The notes under the pieces were generated by a model, which was not told the origin of the DNA, ran no database searches, and saw nothing but the letters and a program-made list of their open reading frames with translations. 64,000 nt of DNA, taken from Gallionellaceae bacterium. Lineage in GTDB: Bacteria; Pseudomonadota; Gammaproteobacteria; Burkholderiales; Thiobacillaceae. The stretch covers positions 31,105 through 95,104 of the forward strand of contig JAQTLN010000019.1 of the NCBI GenBank assembly GCA_028714875.1, written 5' to 3'. Positions 19,620 to 29,453 of the stretch are shown one piece after another. Every line of letters begins with the position of its first letter. Within the stretch, counting starts at the first letter, position 1. The position numbers were made by a program, and so were the translations under genes.

Positions 19620-20629
19620 TGTTGAAGGTGTATGAGCAAATTCCCGCCGGCCTGCTCGAACTCGCCGCCGAACGCCTGCATGAAATCCTGCCCGGCCCCA
19701 CGTTGATTCACCTGCCCGGCCGCCGCCCGGCGCCCTTGTTCGCTTCCGTCCTGCTGCACGGCAACGAGGAAACCGGCTGGCTGGCGGCGCGGGAAGTGCT
19801 ACGGAAATATGCCCGCTCCGACCTGCCGCGCGCGCTCTCCCTGTTCATCGGCAACATCGCCGCCGCGCGCCACGGCCTGCGGGTGCTCGACGGGCAACCC
19901 GATTACAACCGCATCTGGCCGGGCGCCGCCGCCTCGGACAGGCCCGAATTCGCCATGGCCCGCCAGGTGGTCGAAGCGATGCGCGCGCGTGGTGTGTTCG
20001 CCAGCATCGACATCCACAACAACACCGGTCTCAATCCCCATTACGGCTGCGTCAATCGCCTGGAACCCGCCTGGCTGCATCTGGCCACGCTGTTTTCACG
20101 CACCGTCGTCTACTTCACCTATCCGCGCGGCGTGCAGTCCGCCGCCTTCGCCGAACTCTGCCCCGCCGTCACCCTGGAATGCGGCAAGCCCGGCACCCCG
20201 CAAGGCGTGGAGCACGCCGCTTCCTACATGGATGCCTGCCTGCGCCTCTCGGAGTTTCCCGCGCATCCGGTCCAGCCGCGCGATATCGACCTGTTCCACA
20301 CCATAGCCACGGTCAAGGTGCCGGAAGAAGCGCGTTTCGCCTTCTCCGACATGGACTGCGACATCGAATTCGCTCCCGATCTCGACCATCTGAACTTCCG
20401 CGAACTTCAGCCCGGCACCCACCTTGGCCGCATCCACGGGCGGCGCGGCTTCTGTCTCCAGGCGCTGGACGACGAAGGCAAGGAGATGGGCGACCAGGTG
20501 TTCGATTGCAGCGACGGAGAGATCCGTCTGCGCCGCCCACTGATGCCCGCCATGCTCACACGCGATGCCCGCGTCATCCGCCAGGACTGCCTGTGCTACC
20601 TCATGGAAAGACTGCCGTTGCCGGCGTGA
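19619..20629 (+). CDS. M14-family metallocarboxypeptidase/aspartoacylase-like amidohydrolase
   Basis: 336-residue zinc hydrolase of the succinylglutamate desuccinylase/aspartoacylase (AstE-like) branch of M14. Zinc ligands are seen in [10 protein letters not shown] (His and Glu, near residues 48-57) and IDIHNNTG near residues 128-135; the probable catalytic Glu is in [10 protein letters not shown]. The C-terminal half (about 225-336) is a beta-rich extension ending in [11 protein letters not shown]. The ATG at 19619 overlaps the preceding stop (TGATG) with GGAG 6 nt upstream. It probably hydrolyses an N-acyl or gamma-glutamyl amide, possibly the product of the preceding ligase; that is inferred from the coupling only. 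Confidence 0.78.
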   Translation: MLKVYEQIPAGLLELAAERLHEILPGPTLIHLPGRRPAPLFASVLLHGNEETGWLAAREVLRKYARSDLPRALSLFIGNIAAARHGLRVLDGQPDYNRIWPGAAASDRPEFAMARQVVEAMRARGVFASIDIHNNTGLNPHYGCVNRLEPAWLHLATLFSRTVVYFTYPRGVQSAAFAELCPAVTLECGKPGTPQGVEHAASYMDACLRLSEFPAHPVQPRDIDLFHTIATVKVPEEARFAFSDMDCDIEFAPDLDHLNFRELQPGTHLGRIHGRRGFCLQALDDEGKEMGDQVFDCSDGEIRLRRPLMPAMLTRDARVIRQDCLCYLMERLPLPA

Positions 20630-20694
20630 CGAACTTCATCGGGCCAACCCATGCCGCCTGGTTGAAAAAAAGCCGCGATAACAGGTGTTCCCTG

Positions 20695-20723
20695 TTTACC
20701 ACCTCCACCGACACCCCTATAAT
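20695..20723 (+). promoter_or_regulatory. Sigma-70 promoter of tRNA-Pro
   Basis: A perfect -10 TATAAT at 20718-20723 with -35-like TTTACC at 20695-20700 (17-nt spacing), 14 nt before the tRNA. Confidence 0.65.
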
Positions 20724-20737
20724 GCGCCGCTTGTCGT

Positions 20738-20814
20738 CGGGGCGTAGCGCAGCCTGGTAGCGCACCTGCATGGGGTGCAGGGGGTCGGAAGTTCGAGTCT
20801 TCTCGCCCCGACCA
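20738..20814 (+). tRNA. tRNA-Pro (anticodon GGG)
   Basis: 77 nt; acceptor CGGGGCG/CGCCCCG, D-arm GCGCAGCCTGGTAGCGC, anticodon stem CCTGC/GCAGG with loop ATGGGGT (GGG at 20772-20774), T-arm GTTCGAGTC and encoded CCA at 20812-20814. Confidence 0.97.
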
Positions 20815-20850
20815 ATCAAACAAACGACTTACCAGAGTCGTAAAACATTA

Positions 20851-20876
20851 AAGCCAACTTGATAGTTGGCTTTTTT
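20851..20876 (+). terminator. Terminator after tRNA-Pro
   Basis: Stem AAGCCAACT/AGTTGGCTT with a TGAT loop and a T-run. The gap to nifE (20877-21052) otherwise holds only a GCGGTCCC/GGGACCGC hairpin at 20930-20949. Confidence 0.85.
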
Positions 20877-21052
20877 GCTTTCTGTCGCCTAGGAGCGGCC
20901 ACTTGTGTCGCTGAAATCACTTGTTGGGAGCGGTCCCGTCCGGGACCGCGCAGCCATATCAGGCTGAAGTTGTCCCCATTAGCCGAGGCTACGGAGTCAG
21001 GACTACATGCCTGCCTCGGGCAATGGCCTATCCGGCTGGAATAACAAAAGAC

Positions 21053-22459
21053 TTACCGCGGCATCGCCACGCCCGGTGTTTCATCCTTCTTCCACGGCGC
21101 CGGTTTTCGCACCGATTCCCATACCGGGCTTTGCAACGTCAGGGCCAGTTGCCGGGCGAGTTCGAGCATGCCGATGTAGCCCTCGTAGCCGAATTCGCGT
21201 TCCTGGTTGATGTCGAGGAAGGGGATGCGCGCCTTCAGCGCCGTGTACATGTTGCGGCCGCCGGCGATGAGGATGTCGGCCTGGTATTCCTTCACCACAC
21301 CGATCAGGGCTTTGGGGCTGCCGTCGGTGATCATCTTGGTCTTGTCGCCCATGATTTCGCGGATGCGCGCCTTGTCTTCCTCGGTGGATTTGTTGGTGCC
21401 GGTGGCGACCACGTCCATGCCGAGGTCTTGCAGGGCGGAGACGATGGACCAGGATTTGACGCCGCCGGTATAGAGCAGCACCCGCTTGCCGCGCAGGCGT
21501 GATCGCCAGGGCTCCAGAGCGGCGTGAATTTTTGCTTCCTCGCGCGCGATCATGGCTTCCGCGCGCTCGCTCAGTGACGGGTCGTCGATGACGCGGGCGA
21601 AGTCGCGGAAGGCATTCGAGGTGTCGGTGACGCCATAGAAGCTGCCCTCGAAGAACGGTACCTTGTGTTGGGTTTCCAGTTTGCGCGCGACGTTGAGCAG
21701 CGCCTTGGCGCACACCACCATGCTGACTTCGGCGCGGTGCATGGTCTGCACTTCATGGAAGCGGGCGTCGCCGGAGAGCGAACCGAGGATGCGTAGCCCC
21801 AATTCGTCGAACAGCGGCAGGACATGCCAGAACTCGCCGGCGATGTTGTATTCGCCGATCAGGTTGACGTCGTGCACGGTGATGCCGGGGCGCTGCGCTT
21901 CGGGTGGCACCGGGTCGGGCTCACGGGTGCCGATGACGTACTTGAACATCGATTCGCCGGCGATGCGGTTGCCCAGGTTCTTGGTGCCATAGAAGCCGGC
22001 GCAGTCCACCGGCACCACCGGCGTGCCCCAGCGTTCGGCGGCGGATTTACATACCGCTTCTACGTCGTCGCCGGTCAGGGCCGGCACGCAGGTGTTGTAG
22101 ACGAACACGGCGGCGGGAGCGTGGCTGTCGATGGCCTGTTTGATGGCGTGGAACAGGCGTTTTTCGCCGCGGCCCATGATCACGTCCTGTTCCGTCAGGT
22201 CGGTGGTCATGCCGATCTTGTAGAGCGTCGGGCCGCTGGAGCGGGTGCCGCGGTTGTCCCAGGAGGAGCCGGCGCAGGCGATGGGGCCGTGCACGATGTG
22301 TGCGACGTCGGCGATCGGCAGCAGCGCGATCTGGGCGCCGTCGAAGGCGCAGCCACCGGCGGTGGCGCCGGGTTTGGGGCGGGCGCAGCCGGATTTCGCC
22401 TTGGCGTTGTGGGTACAGGCCGGTTCGTTGAGCAGTTCGGCGATTTGTTTGGCTTGCAT
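21053..22459 (-). CDS. nifE: Nitrogenase FeMo-cofactor scaffold protein NifE
   Basis: 468-residue NifE, which with NifN forms the scaffold on which the NifB precursor is matured to FeMo-co. The NifD-like Cys motifs are present: [36 protein letters not shown] and [13 protein letters not shown]. The N-terminus has the extra NifE pair PACTHN and SGCARPKPG. The C-terminus ([20 protein letters not shown]) is typical. The start is ATG 22459 with AGGAA 7 nt upstream; the frame stays open further up only through repeat sequence. It has its own sigma-54/NifA promoter. The usual partner nifN is not adjacent: the next gene downstream is a convergent tRNA. Confidence 0.96.
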   Translation of the reverse strand: MQAKQIAELLNEPACTHNAKAKSGCARPKPGATAGGCAFDGAQIALLPIADVAHIVHGPIACAGSSWDNRGTRSSGPTLYKIGMTTDLTEQDVIMGRGEKRLFHAIKQAIDSHAPAAVFVYNTCVPALTGDDVEAVCKSAAERWGTPVVPVDCAGFYGTKNLGNRIAGESMFKYVIGTREPDPVPPEAQRPGITVHDVNLIGEYNIAGEFWHVLPLFDELGLRILGSLSGDARFHEVQTMHRAEVSMVVCAKALLNVARKLETQHKVPFFEGSFYGVTDTSNAFRDFARVIDDPSLSERAEAMIAREEAKIHAALEPWRSRLRGKRVLLYTGGVKSWSIVSALQDLGMDVVATGTNKSTEEDKARIREIMGDKTKMITDGSPKALIGVVKEYQADILIAGGRNMYTALKARIPFLDINQEREFGYEGYIGMLELARQLALTLQSPVWESVRKPAPWKKDETPGVAMPR

Positions 22460-22490
22460 GGCGCGGTTCCTGGCTGTGTTGTTGAACCCC

Positions 22491-22508
22491 TTGCAAGGGC
22501 TGTGCCAG
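22491..22508 (-). promoter_or_regulatory. Sigma-54 promoter of nifE
   Basis: On the minus strand CTGGCACAGCCCTTGCAA: -24 TGGCAC (22507-22502), 5-nt spacer, -12 TTGCA. It lies 32 nt upstream of the nifE ATG. Confidence 0.9.
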
Positions 22509-22546
22509 CGACAAAGTATTGTTTCTATTGGTGTGAGTGGCTGGGT

Positions 22547-22562
22547 TGTAGCAAAGCCGACA
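22547..22562. promoter_or_regulatory. NifA upstream activator site for nifE
   Basis: TGT-AGCAAAGCCG-ACA, an exact TGT-N10-ACA palindrome, about 40 bp upstream of the -24 element. It shares the GACA half with the other three NifA sites of the window. Confidence 0.85.
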
Positions 22563-22617
22563 GGCGGGATGTCGTATCCGCCTTTGAAGCTCTCGTGTGG
22601 TGGAGGGCGGATTTTCT

Positions 22618-22718
22618 CCCTCCTTTCCCAAAGGGGGGCCGGGGGGGATTTAGCAACGCTCGCGGTCACGCAACCCTTGTAGAAATCCCCCCTAACCCTC
22701 CTTTGGGAAAGGGGGGGG
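22618..22718. repeat. Type A palindromic element upstream of the nifE promoter
   Basis: CCTTTCCCAAAGGGGGG with GGGGGGGATTT, a spacer of about 30 nt, then AAATCCCCCCTAACCCTCCTTTGGGAAAGGGGGG. It separates the unknown nif-associated gene from the nifE control region. Confidence 0.88.
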
Positions 22719-22758
22719 GATGGGCTGGTCCAACTCTGGTGCCGTCAGCCGCGCGGCG

Positions 22759-23724
22759 CTACACCGAATACGGTTCGCGCAGCCAGCCTCTGAGCAATTG
22801 CGTTTCGAGGTCGCCCAGGTAGCCGTAGCCGGATTCGATGTCCTGCATGGTGGCGAAAGCCAGGTCGCGCGGGGTGAGGCCGCCGGCGACCAGGTGGAAG
22901 TACCAGGCGCCGGTATAGCCCGCGGCGCGGTCGAAGGCGCGTATCTGGTTGGCCGCGTCGAGTCCGCGCAAGGCGTTGTCCCAGTGAAACGGCTTGAGCG
23001 CGCGCGCATGGCGGGAGATCGGGGTGGCGGAGAGCACCATGTTGTTGTAACGGTCGTGCTGCTCGCGCAGGGCGACGATCCAGTGTTCGCTGAAATGCTT
23101 GCCCTGGCCGGAGTGGCTGCCGGCCCATTCCTGAACGAAGCGCAGGAAAGCCGGTGTGCCTCCCACCGGACCGCGCAGGCGGGAAGCCACCTGGCGTAGA
23201 TCGGTCAGGCGGCGGAAGCGGTAATAGGACGCGCCCACCGGTTGCGCCGGCACGCTGGCGGGTTTGACGGGCTCGATCAGTTCCTCGGCGTCGAGCGGCG
23301 GCGCGGCGGCATTCCACAGGCGGCGGTCGAGCACTTCCTGCATCTCTTCCACTTCCAGTTGCAGAAAATCCGTCGGATTGGGGCCGTAGGGGGCGACAAA
23401 GTAGTGGGTGCGGCCGTTATGGCGGGTGGCGTGCAGTTCGCTGTCGGCATGGCGATCCATGAATTCACCCAGGTCGTCGCCGCAATCGGCCAGTTCCTCG
23501 GTCACCCAGTCCTCCAGCTTGTCGGCCACGCGTTCGCCGTTGGCGTGGATGATCCCGCCGCTGCGATACCAGCCGCCGCGTGTCAAGGCGAAGCGGTATG
23601 GGTAATCCGGAATCAGGCGGGCGGTGGCGGCCAGCAGGCCGGCGTGGTGCGGACGGGGCGTGCTGGCCGCGATCTCGGCGATCAGGTGTTGCAGGGCGGA
23701 CTCGTCGGGTACACGGTTACTCAT
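22759..23724 (-). CDS. Conserved nif-associated protein of unknown function
   Basis: 321-residue soluble protein with no motif I recognise. It has no signal peptide or membrane segment, no Cys pairs (only one Cys, in ELADCGDDLG), and is rich in aromatic and acidic residues. Segments likely to be diagnostic are YPYRFALTRGGWYRSGG (about 42-58), ATRHNGRTHYFVAPYGPNP (about 98-116) and AGYTGAWYFHLVAGG (about 265-279). Its ATG overlaps the stop of the upstream lrv gene by 4 nt (ATGA), so the two are translationally coupled and expressed from the NifA-controlled lrv promoter. A role in nitrogenase assembly or protection is inferred from this context only. Confidence 0.8.
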   Translation of the reverse strand: MSNRVPDESALQHLIAEIAASTPRPHHAGLLAATARLIPDYPYRFALTRGGWYRSGGIIHANGERVADKLEDWVTEELADCGDDLGEFMDRHADSELHATRHNGRTHYFVAPYGPNPTDFLQLEVEEMQEVLDRRLWNAAAPPLDAEELIEPVKPASVPAQPVGASYYRFRRLTDLRQVASRLRGPVGGTPAFLRFVQEWAGSHSGQGKHFSEHWIVALREQHDRYNNMVLSATPISRHARALKPFHWDNALRGLDAANQIRAFDRAAGYTGAWYFHLVAGGLTPRDLAFATMQDIESGYGYLGDLETQLLRGWLREPYSV

Positions 23725-24572
23725 GGTGCTTCCTCCTGCTTCAGAAAGGTTTCCAGGCGGGCACGCACCAGTGCCCGCACATCCGGTTCCGGGTCATCCA
23801 CCAGGTCGGCGATGGCTTCCACCGGCGCGCGGCGGGCCGCTTCCAGGCGCACCAGCCAATCCGGGTCGGCCAGCAATAGGGCGGCATCGTTGGGAAACAG
23901 GCGGGAGGCGACGATACGGCGCACTTCCGCTTCCGCGTCCGTCGCCATCCGTTTCAAGGCAAACGCCGGCAGGCGACGCGCCACCGCCTTGCGTACCTCG
24001 CGGTCGGGGTCGTCGACCATGCGCGGCAGACGGCCATGGGGTAGTCGTTCCGCGACATGCTGGCGGACCAAATAGTCCGGGTCGCCCATCATTTTTTCGA
24101 GTTGCTCGACTGGGATACGCGCCGCCACGGTGATGCGCACTTCGCGGTCCGGGTCGTTGCGCAGCATGGCGAGGTCGTCGGCCGGCAGGCGGATGGCCAC
24201 CGCGCGCCGCACCACTTCGTCAGTGTCGTGGACCAGCTCGACAATGCGCTCCAGCGGCGCATGGCGAACGGCGATCGCGCGCCGTTCCCAGAATGCATCA
24301 GCGAGACAGGATTCGGCGTACTCGGGATTGCGCCGCAGGAAACGGTCGATCTGGCGCCCGCTGTGGGCAATCAGGCAGATGTCACCCGGCACGCAACGCC
24401 CCGCCGCCAGCACCTGTTCGCGATACGGGCAGGTGCCGCAATCGGGCGGCGCGGCCGAAGCTTCGACCAGATGCAGCTTGCGACGGCGCCCTTGCTCAGG
24501 CATCGCGGCGACACCCCGCCGGATCTTGGCGGCTTGCCGGGCTGGCGCCTGATTGCCGCTTGGTCGTTCCAT
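23721..24572 (-). CDS. lrv: LRV (leucine-rich repeat variant) protein with N-terminal Fe-S cluster motif
   Basis: 283-residue homologue of the Azotobacter vinelandii LRV protein, whose structure shows a small 4Fe-4S domain followed by right-handed helical repeats. The cluster Cys residues are visible as DCGTCPYREQ and GRCVPGDICLI (about residues 45-70). At least eight degenerate repeats of about 24 residues follow, each with a pattern like DPDxxVRxxVAxRLPxxxLxxM. The start is uncertain: ATG 24572 is preferred because it is the first in-frame ATG after the predicted sigma-54 start point (about 24630); an ATG at 24503 is an alternative. It is co-translated with the unknown gene downstream. In A. 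vinelandii lrv also lies in the nif cluster. Confidence 0.88.
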   Translation of the reverse strand: MERPSGNQAPARQAAKIRRGVAAMPEQGRRRKLHLVEASAAPPDCGTCPYREQVLAAGRCVPGDICLIAHSGRQIDRFLRRNPEYAESCLADAFWERRAIAVRHAPLERIVELVHDTDEVVRRAVAIRLPADDLAMLRNDPDREVRITVAARIPVEQLEKMMGDPDYLVRQHVAERLPHGRLPRMVDDPDREVRKAVARRLPAFALKRMATDAEAEVRRIVASRLFPNDAALLLADPDWLVRLEAARRAPVEAIADLVDDPEPDVRALVRARLETFLKQEEAP

Positions 24573-24640
24573 CAATGAGGGTATGCATGGCTCCTGCTCC
24601 GTGTGGCCGGGACATACCCGGCGCGAACATGGCATGTCTA

Positions 24641-24656
24641 TGCAACCACCATGCCA
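24641..24656 (-). promoter_or_regulatory. Sigma-54 promoter of lrv
   Basis: Minus strand TGGCAT-GGTGG-TTGCA: the -24 and -12 elements with correct 5-nt spacing and one departure (T for C) from the consensus. Confidence 0.8.
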
Positions 24657-24670
24657 CCTATGGATTCAGG

Positions 24671-24683
24671 TAAGTGATTGATT
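24671..24683 (+). promoter_or_regulatory. IHF consensus site in lrv promoter
   Basis: TAAGTGATTGATT fits YAANNNNYTGATW (complement of WATCARNNNNTTR). It lies between the sigma-54 promoter and the NifA site, the standard position for a DNA bend. Confidence 0.65.
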
Positions 24684-24738
24684 TGCCTTGGTGGTGGTGG
24701 GGCGTTGCCGAGAAAACCTACAAACCGGAGAGGGCGTT

Positions 24739-24754
24739 TGTAGCAATAGCGACA
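24739..24754. promoter_or_regulatory. NifA upstream activator site for lrv
   Basis: TGT-AGCAATAGCG-ACA, an exact TGT-N10-ACA match, nearly identical to the nifE site, about 85 bp upstream of the -24 element. Confidence 0.85.
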
Positions 24755-24805
24755 ATCTGGCGTGGGCATCGCCTGGGTGTGCCATTGCCAGATGTTGCGC
24801 GACCT

Positions 24806-24878
24806 TGTAGCGCCGGCGTCTCGCCGGCTTCGTTTTTCTGATCAGGCCCACAAAGCCGGCGAGACGCCGGCGCTACAA
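24806..24878. repeat. GTAG-type palindromic repeat pair (GTAGCGCCGGC class)
   Basis: TTGTAGCGCCGGCGTCTCGC at 24806 and its inverted copy GCGAGACGCCGGCGCTACAA ending at 24878 surround a 30-nt core. Together with the lrv control sites this accounts for the 366-nt gap between modA and lrv. Confidence 0.85.
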
Positions 24879-24938
24879 CGCCGTGCAATTCGATTTTGGG
24901 CTATGGCTGCATGGCGGAGCACGCGATCCCCCGCCGGG

Positions 24939-26292
<1,354 letters not shown>

Positions 26293-26296
<4 letters not shown>

Positions 26297-27003
26297 GCTT
26301 CCAGTTCCTCCTCATCTTCCGCGAAACGGGCCAGGCTCTTGGCTTCCACACCCATGATCCGCGCCAGCCAGGGCGGCGGGGCGTCAAGCGTGGCTTGCAG
26401 GCGGGCCAGCGCCTCGCGCGCCGGGACGGGCGTCGGGAACTTGATCGGGTGGACGTTGGCGCGCACCACCTTGGCGGCGGCCGGGCCACCGATGGATTGC
26501 ACATACACGATCTGGCAATCATTGATCAGCTCGGAGCGGGCGACGTTCTTGTCCTCGGCGTCGTCGGCGACCAGGGTGGGACGCACGTCGATGAGCTTGA
26601 TGGCATCGCGGCCGACCTGATAGACAAGAAAGCGCGGCGCCGAGCCGAAATGGCCGTCGAGGTTGTCGGCGCTGTTGGTGGCCACGGCCACGCGCAGGCT
26701 GCCGGGCATTTCACCTTCTACGTAGGTTTCCGGCTTCGGCACGGAAGCGTCGTTTCCGTTCTCGCCCCAGAGATAGCGCACCGCGAGCTTGATGCTGGCG
26801 GTATCGACATCGGGTTCCACGGTTTCTTCGCCACCGAGGATGATTTTGAGATCGGCCACGGTGATGGTGGCGAGTTTCTCTTCGGTCAGCGGCAGGCCCA
26901 GTTTCTGCGCCAGCTTGACGGTCAAGGCCGGCAGGCTCACCTCGGCCAGCGCCTTGGCGGCCAGAGCGATTCGTAGAGCTGCGGCTTTGGTGATGGTGGT
27001 CAT
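26293..27003 (-). CDS. nafY: NafY/NifY-like nitrogenase cofactor-binding protein
   Basis: 236-residue two-domain protein. The N-terminal helical domain (MTTITKAAALRIALAAKALA to about residue 100) matches the NafY apodinitrogenase-binding region. The C-terminal NifX/NifY/NifB-tail-type domain begins at GSLRVAVATNSADNLDGHFG with the cofactor-binding His in DGHFGSAPRFLVYQV and continues to NDCQIVYVQSIGGPAAAKVV. Such proteins bind FeMo-co or apo-NifDK during nitrogenase maturation. The ATG at 27003 has AGGAG 7 nt before it. It sits downstream of nifHDKT and the ferredoxin, as nifY does in Azotobacter. The choice between nifY and nafY is not certain. Confidence 0.88.
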
Positions 27004-27024
27004 GATGGGCTCCTGGTTTGCGCC

Positions 27025-27134
27025 ATCCCCCTCCGGTGGAGGGCCGGGGAGAGGGAGCGGCGGTCGATCTGGCATATGCGCCCAATCAAGCGTGGTCCCC
27101 TCTCCCCCGGCCCCTCCCCCGAGGGGGGAGGGGA
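27025..27134. repeat. Type B palindromic pair between ferredoxin gene and nafY
   Basis: ATCCCCCTCCGGTGGAGGGC with CGGGGAGAGGGAGCGG, an approximately 45-nt core, then CCCCTCTCCCCCGGCCCCTC and CCCCGAGGGGGGAGGGGA. Two inverted arms. Confidence 0.85.
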
Positions 27135-27135
27135 G

Positions 27136-27336
27136 TTATGCCGCCAGCGGCACGATGCAGTTGTCGATGGGGCAGAGTTCCACACACTTGGGCTTGGCGT
27201 AATCGCCATCGCATTCCGTGCAGGTATCGGGGTTGATGATGTAGACGCCTTTCTTCCTCCGGATCGAGGCGGTGGGGCAGTCCGGTTCGCAATCCGCGCA
27301 GGCGGTGCAGAGTTCGGCAATGATCTGAAGTGCCAT
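27136..27336 (-). CDS. 2[4Fe-4S] ferredoxin of the nif operon
   Basis: 66-residue bacterial-type ferredoxin. Cluster motif 1 is C10-x2-C13-x2-C16-x3-C20-P and motif 2 is C39-x2-C42-x8-C51-x3-C55-P; the 8-residue loop in the second motif is typical of nif/fdxN-type ferredoxins. It probably carries electrons to nitrogenase reductase or assembly enzymes, perhaps from the Rnf complex encoded at 49-55 kb. AAGGAA lies 6 nt before the ATG. It is 16 nt downstream of nifT. Confidence 0.95.
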   Translation of the reverse strand: MALQIIAELCTACADCEPDCPTASIRRKKGVYIINPDTCTECDGDYAKPKCVELCPIDNCIVPLAA

Positions 27337-27352
27337 GATGGTTTCCTTTCGC

Positions 27353-27577
27353 TTATTCCGCCGCGTCCAGACGCTTTGCGCGGACGGAGTAGGGGAGACG
27401 TTCGGGTGCGGCCTGCGGCTCGATGAAGTAGGCGCCGCCGTTGTTCAGCTTGATCTCGCCGCCCCACTTTTCCGGGGTGTCGAACTCCATCGAGACGATG
27501 CTGTCCTCGAGATCACGCTTGGGCAGGTAGAACACATACTCACCTTTGCCGCCGCGCCGAATCATGATGTTGGCCAT
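27353..27577 (-). CDS. nifT: NifT/FixU family protein
   Basis: 74-residue protein matching NifT: MANIMIRRGGKGEYVFYLPK, then DLEDSIVSMEFDTPEKWGG, EIKLNNGGAYFIEP and RLPYSVRAKRL. Its place directly after nifK is the conserved one. NifT is co-expressed with nitrogenase but is dispensable where tested and its role is unclear. AGGAG lies just before the start in the reading direction. Separated from nifK by a type B palindromic pair. Confidence 0.95.
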   Translation of the reverse strand: MANIMIRRGGKGEYVFYLPKRDLEDSIVSMEFDTPEKWGGEIKLNNGGAYFIEPQAAPERLPYSVRAKRLDAAE

Positions 27578-27596
27578 GGGAGGCTCCTAGGGTTTG

Positions 27597-27697
27597 CTCC
27601 CTCTCCCACCGGGAGAGGGCCGGGGTGAGGGAACGACGGTTGCGTGATGCGAGCCGCGTTCCCTCACCCCCGGCCCCTCCCCCGAGGGGGGAGGGGA
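27597..27697. repeat. Type B palindromic pair between nifK and nifT
   Basis: CTCCCTCTCCCACCGGGAGA followed by GGGCCGGGGTGAGGGAAC, core, then TTCCCTCACCCCCGGCCCCTC and CCCCGAGGGGGGAGGGGAG in inverted order. Confidence 0.88.
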
Positions 27698-27702
27698 GAC
27701 GG

Positions 27703-29271
27703 TCAGCGGACCAGGTCGTAGTTGTAGTCCGTCGTGCCCATGCCGCGGGTCTCTTCGTCCAGACGCTCCAGCACCGCGTTCACCAAGGTGGTGAGCAGGT
27801 ACATGGCGCCCTCGTAACCGAGGGTGGTCATGCGATGCAGGTGGTGGCGGTCGAAGATCGGGAAGCCGATGCGGATCAGTGGCACCTCGAACGCTTTGCC
27901 CAGATGCAGGGTGTCGCGCTGGATGAACTTGCCGTAGCTGTTGCCGATCAGGAAGTCCGGCTTCTCGGTGAAGCAGAGGCTGCGCATGTGCCACAGGTCG
28001 GCGCCGGGGTAGGTCTTGCAGTTGACGCCGTAGGGCGAGTCGGCCAGCACTTTCTTCATCGCCTTGTCCCACTTCTTGCTGCCGTTGTTGCACAGCACGT
28101 GGGTCGGCTCGGCGCCCAGTTCCATCAGGAACTTGGCCATGCCCATGACGAAGTCCGGGTCGCCGTAGAGAGCGAACTTCTTGCCGTGCAGCCAGGTGTG
28201 GCTGTCGGTCATCATGTCCACCAGGCGGCCGCGTTCCTTGGCCAGGGAGGCGGGGATGGGCTTGCCGGTGACTTCGCTGACCTTCATCAGCCACTCGTCG
28301 GTCCACTCCAGGCCCATGGGGATGTTGACCTTGGGCACTTCGTGGGTCCAGGTGGTTTCGACCAACTTCTTGGTCTTTTCCAGTTGCATCGGCTGAATCA
28401 GGAAGGTGGTAATGGCGTTGGGCGCGTCCTTCATCTCGGCTTGGGTGGTGCCGCCGGCGTACATGCGGAAGGTGCCGTCGGCGGGGGTGTCCAGCACTTC
28501 GGTGGGGTCGGACAGCAGGGTGTGCTCGACGCCCATCTCATCCATCATGCGGTGCAGCACGCGGAAGTTGCCCAGGTAGGTTTCGAAGCCCGGCACCAGG
28601 TTGATCTTGCCGTTGCTGCCGACTTTCTTGTCCGCCATGTGGTTCAGCGTGAAGTAGCGGGCGATGCCTTCGAACATGTTGTCCCAGCCGGTGACATGGC
28701 TGCCCACGAAAGAGGGGGTGTGGGCGTAGGGAACCGGGTAATCCTTTTCGATATGGCCGGCCGCCTTGGTGTTGTTGATGAAGGCGTTGAGGTCGTCGCC
28801 GATCACTTCCGCCATGCAGGTGGTGGAGACGGCGATCATCTCCGGCTTGTACAGCGCCTTGGCGTTTTCCAAGCCGTCGAACATGTTTTTCTGGCCGCCG
28901 AACACCGCCGCGTCTTCCGTCATGGAGTCGGACACGCAGGCGATCGGCTCCTTGAAATGGCGGTTGAAGTAGGTGCGGAAGTAGGCCACGCAACCTTGCG
29001 AGCCATGCACGTAGGGCAGGGTTTTCTCGAAACCCAGGGCGGCGAGCACGGCGCCCAGCGGCTGGCAGGCCTTGGCCGGGTTGATGGTCAGCGCCTCGCG
29101 CTTGAAGTTGAGGTCCTGGTATTCCGTGGTGGTGGTCCACTGGAAGGTTTCCGCCAGTTTGGTTTCGTCGATGCGCTCCTCGAACAGTTGCTGCTTCTGA
29201 TGGAGCATTTCCTTGTACATGTCATCACGGAACAAGGGGTAGGACGGCTTGATGTCTTCAACGACTTGCAT
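27703..29271 (-). CDS. nifK: Nitrogenase MoFe protein beta chain
   Basis: 522-residue NifK. P-cluster Cys ligands are present in PAKACQPLGAVLAAL, GSQGCVAYFRTY and STTCMAEVIGDD, with a Ser-containing segment following. C-terminal landmarks include the IGFPIFDRHHLHR and YEGAMYLLTTLVNAVL segments. The start is ATG 29271 (MQVVEDIKPSYPLFRDD), chosen because AGGAG lies 6 nt upstream; the ATG at 29277 directly abuts that AGGAG. The frame is open further up only through a type B repeat. It forms the heterotetramer with NifD and is transcribed from the nifH promoter. Confidence 0.98.
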   Translation of the reverse strand: MQVVEDIKPSYPLFRDDMYKEMLHQKQQLFEERIDETKLAETFQWTTTTEYQDLNFKREALTINPAKACQPLGAVLAALGFEKTLPYVHGSQGCVAYFRTYFNRHFKEPIACVSDSMTEDAAVFGGQKNMFDGLENAKALYKPEMIAVSTTCMAEVIGDDLNAFINNTKAAGHIEKDYPVPYAHTPSFVGSHVTGWDNMFEGIARYFTLNHMADKKVGSNGKINLVPGFETYLGNFRVLHRMMDEMGVEHTLLSDPTEVLDTPADGTFRMYAGGTTQAEMKDAPNAITTFLIQPMQLEKTKKLVETTWTHEVPKVNIPMGLEWTDEWLMKVSEVTGKPIPASLAKERGRLVDMMTDSHTWLHGKKFALYGDPDFVMGMAKFLMELGAEPTHVLCNNGSKKWDKAMKKVLADSPYGVNCKTYPGADLWHMRSLCFTEKPDFLIGNSYGKFIQRDTLHLGKAFEVPLIRIGFPIFDRHHLHRMTTLGYEGAMYLLTTLVNAVLERLDEETRGMGTTDYNYDLVR

Positions 29272-29330
29272 GTTCATCTCCTGGCCCGAGCCGCTAATCC
29301 GCGGACACGGGCAAAAGGTTGATCGGTTTT

Positions 29331-29446
29331 CTCCCCTCTCCCACCGGGAGAGGGGCCGGGGGTGAGGGAACCCGGCTCGATCCGGCGGCAACGCATGATT
29401 CACCGTTGCTCCCTCTCCCCAACCCCTCCCCCGGCGGGGAGGGGCG
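29331..29446. repeat. Type B palindromic pair between nifD and nifK
   Basis: CTCCCCTCTCCCACCGGGAG, AGGGGCCGGGGGTGAGGGAA, a core with CTCGATCCGGCGGCAACG, then CTCCCTCTCCCCAACCCC and CCCGGCGGGGAGGGG. The core closely matches the nifH-nifD copy. Confidence 0.9.
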
Positions 29447-29453
29447 ATACACG

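Noticed and set aside
21053..22459. NifD or NifN identity for this gene
   Set aside because: It has the NifE-specific N-terminal Cys pair and lacks the FeMo-co His/Cys ligand context of NifD; nifD is separately present.
27625..29322. 565-codon plus-strand open frame opposite nifK
   Set aside because: Shadow of nifK codon bias; similar shadows occur opposite nifA, nifD and gltX.
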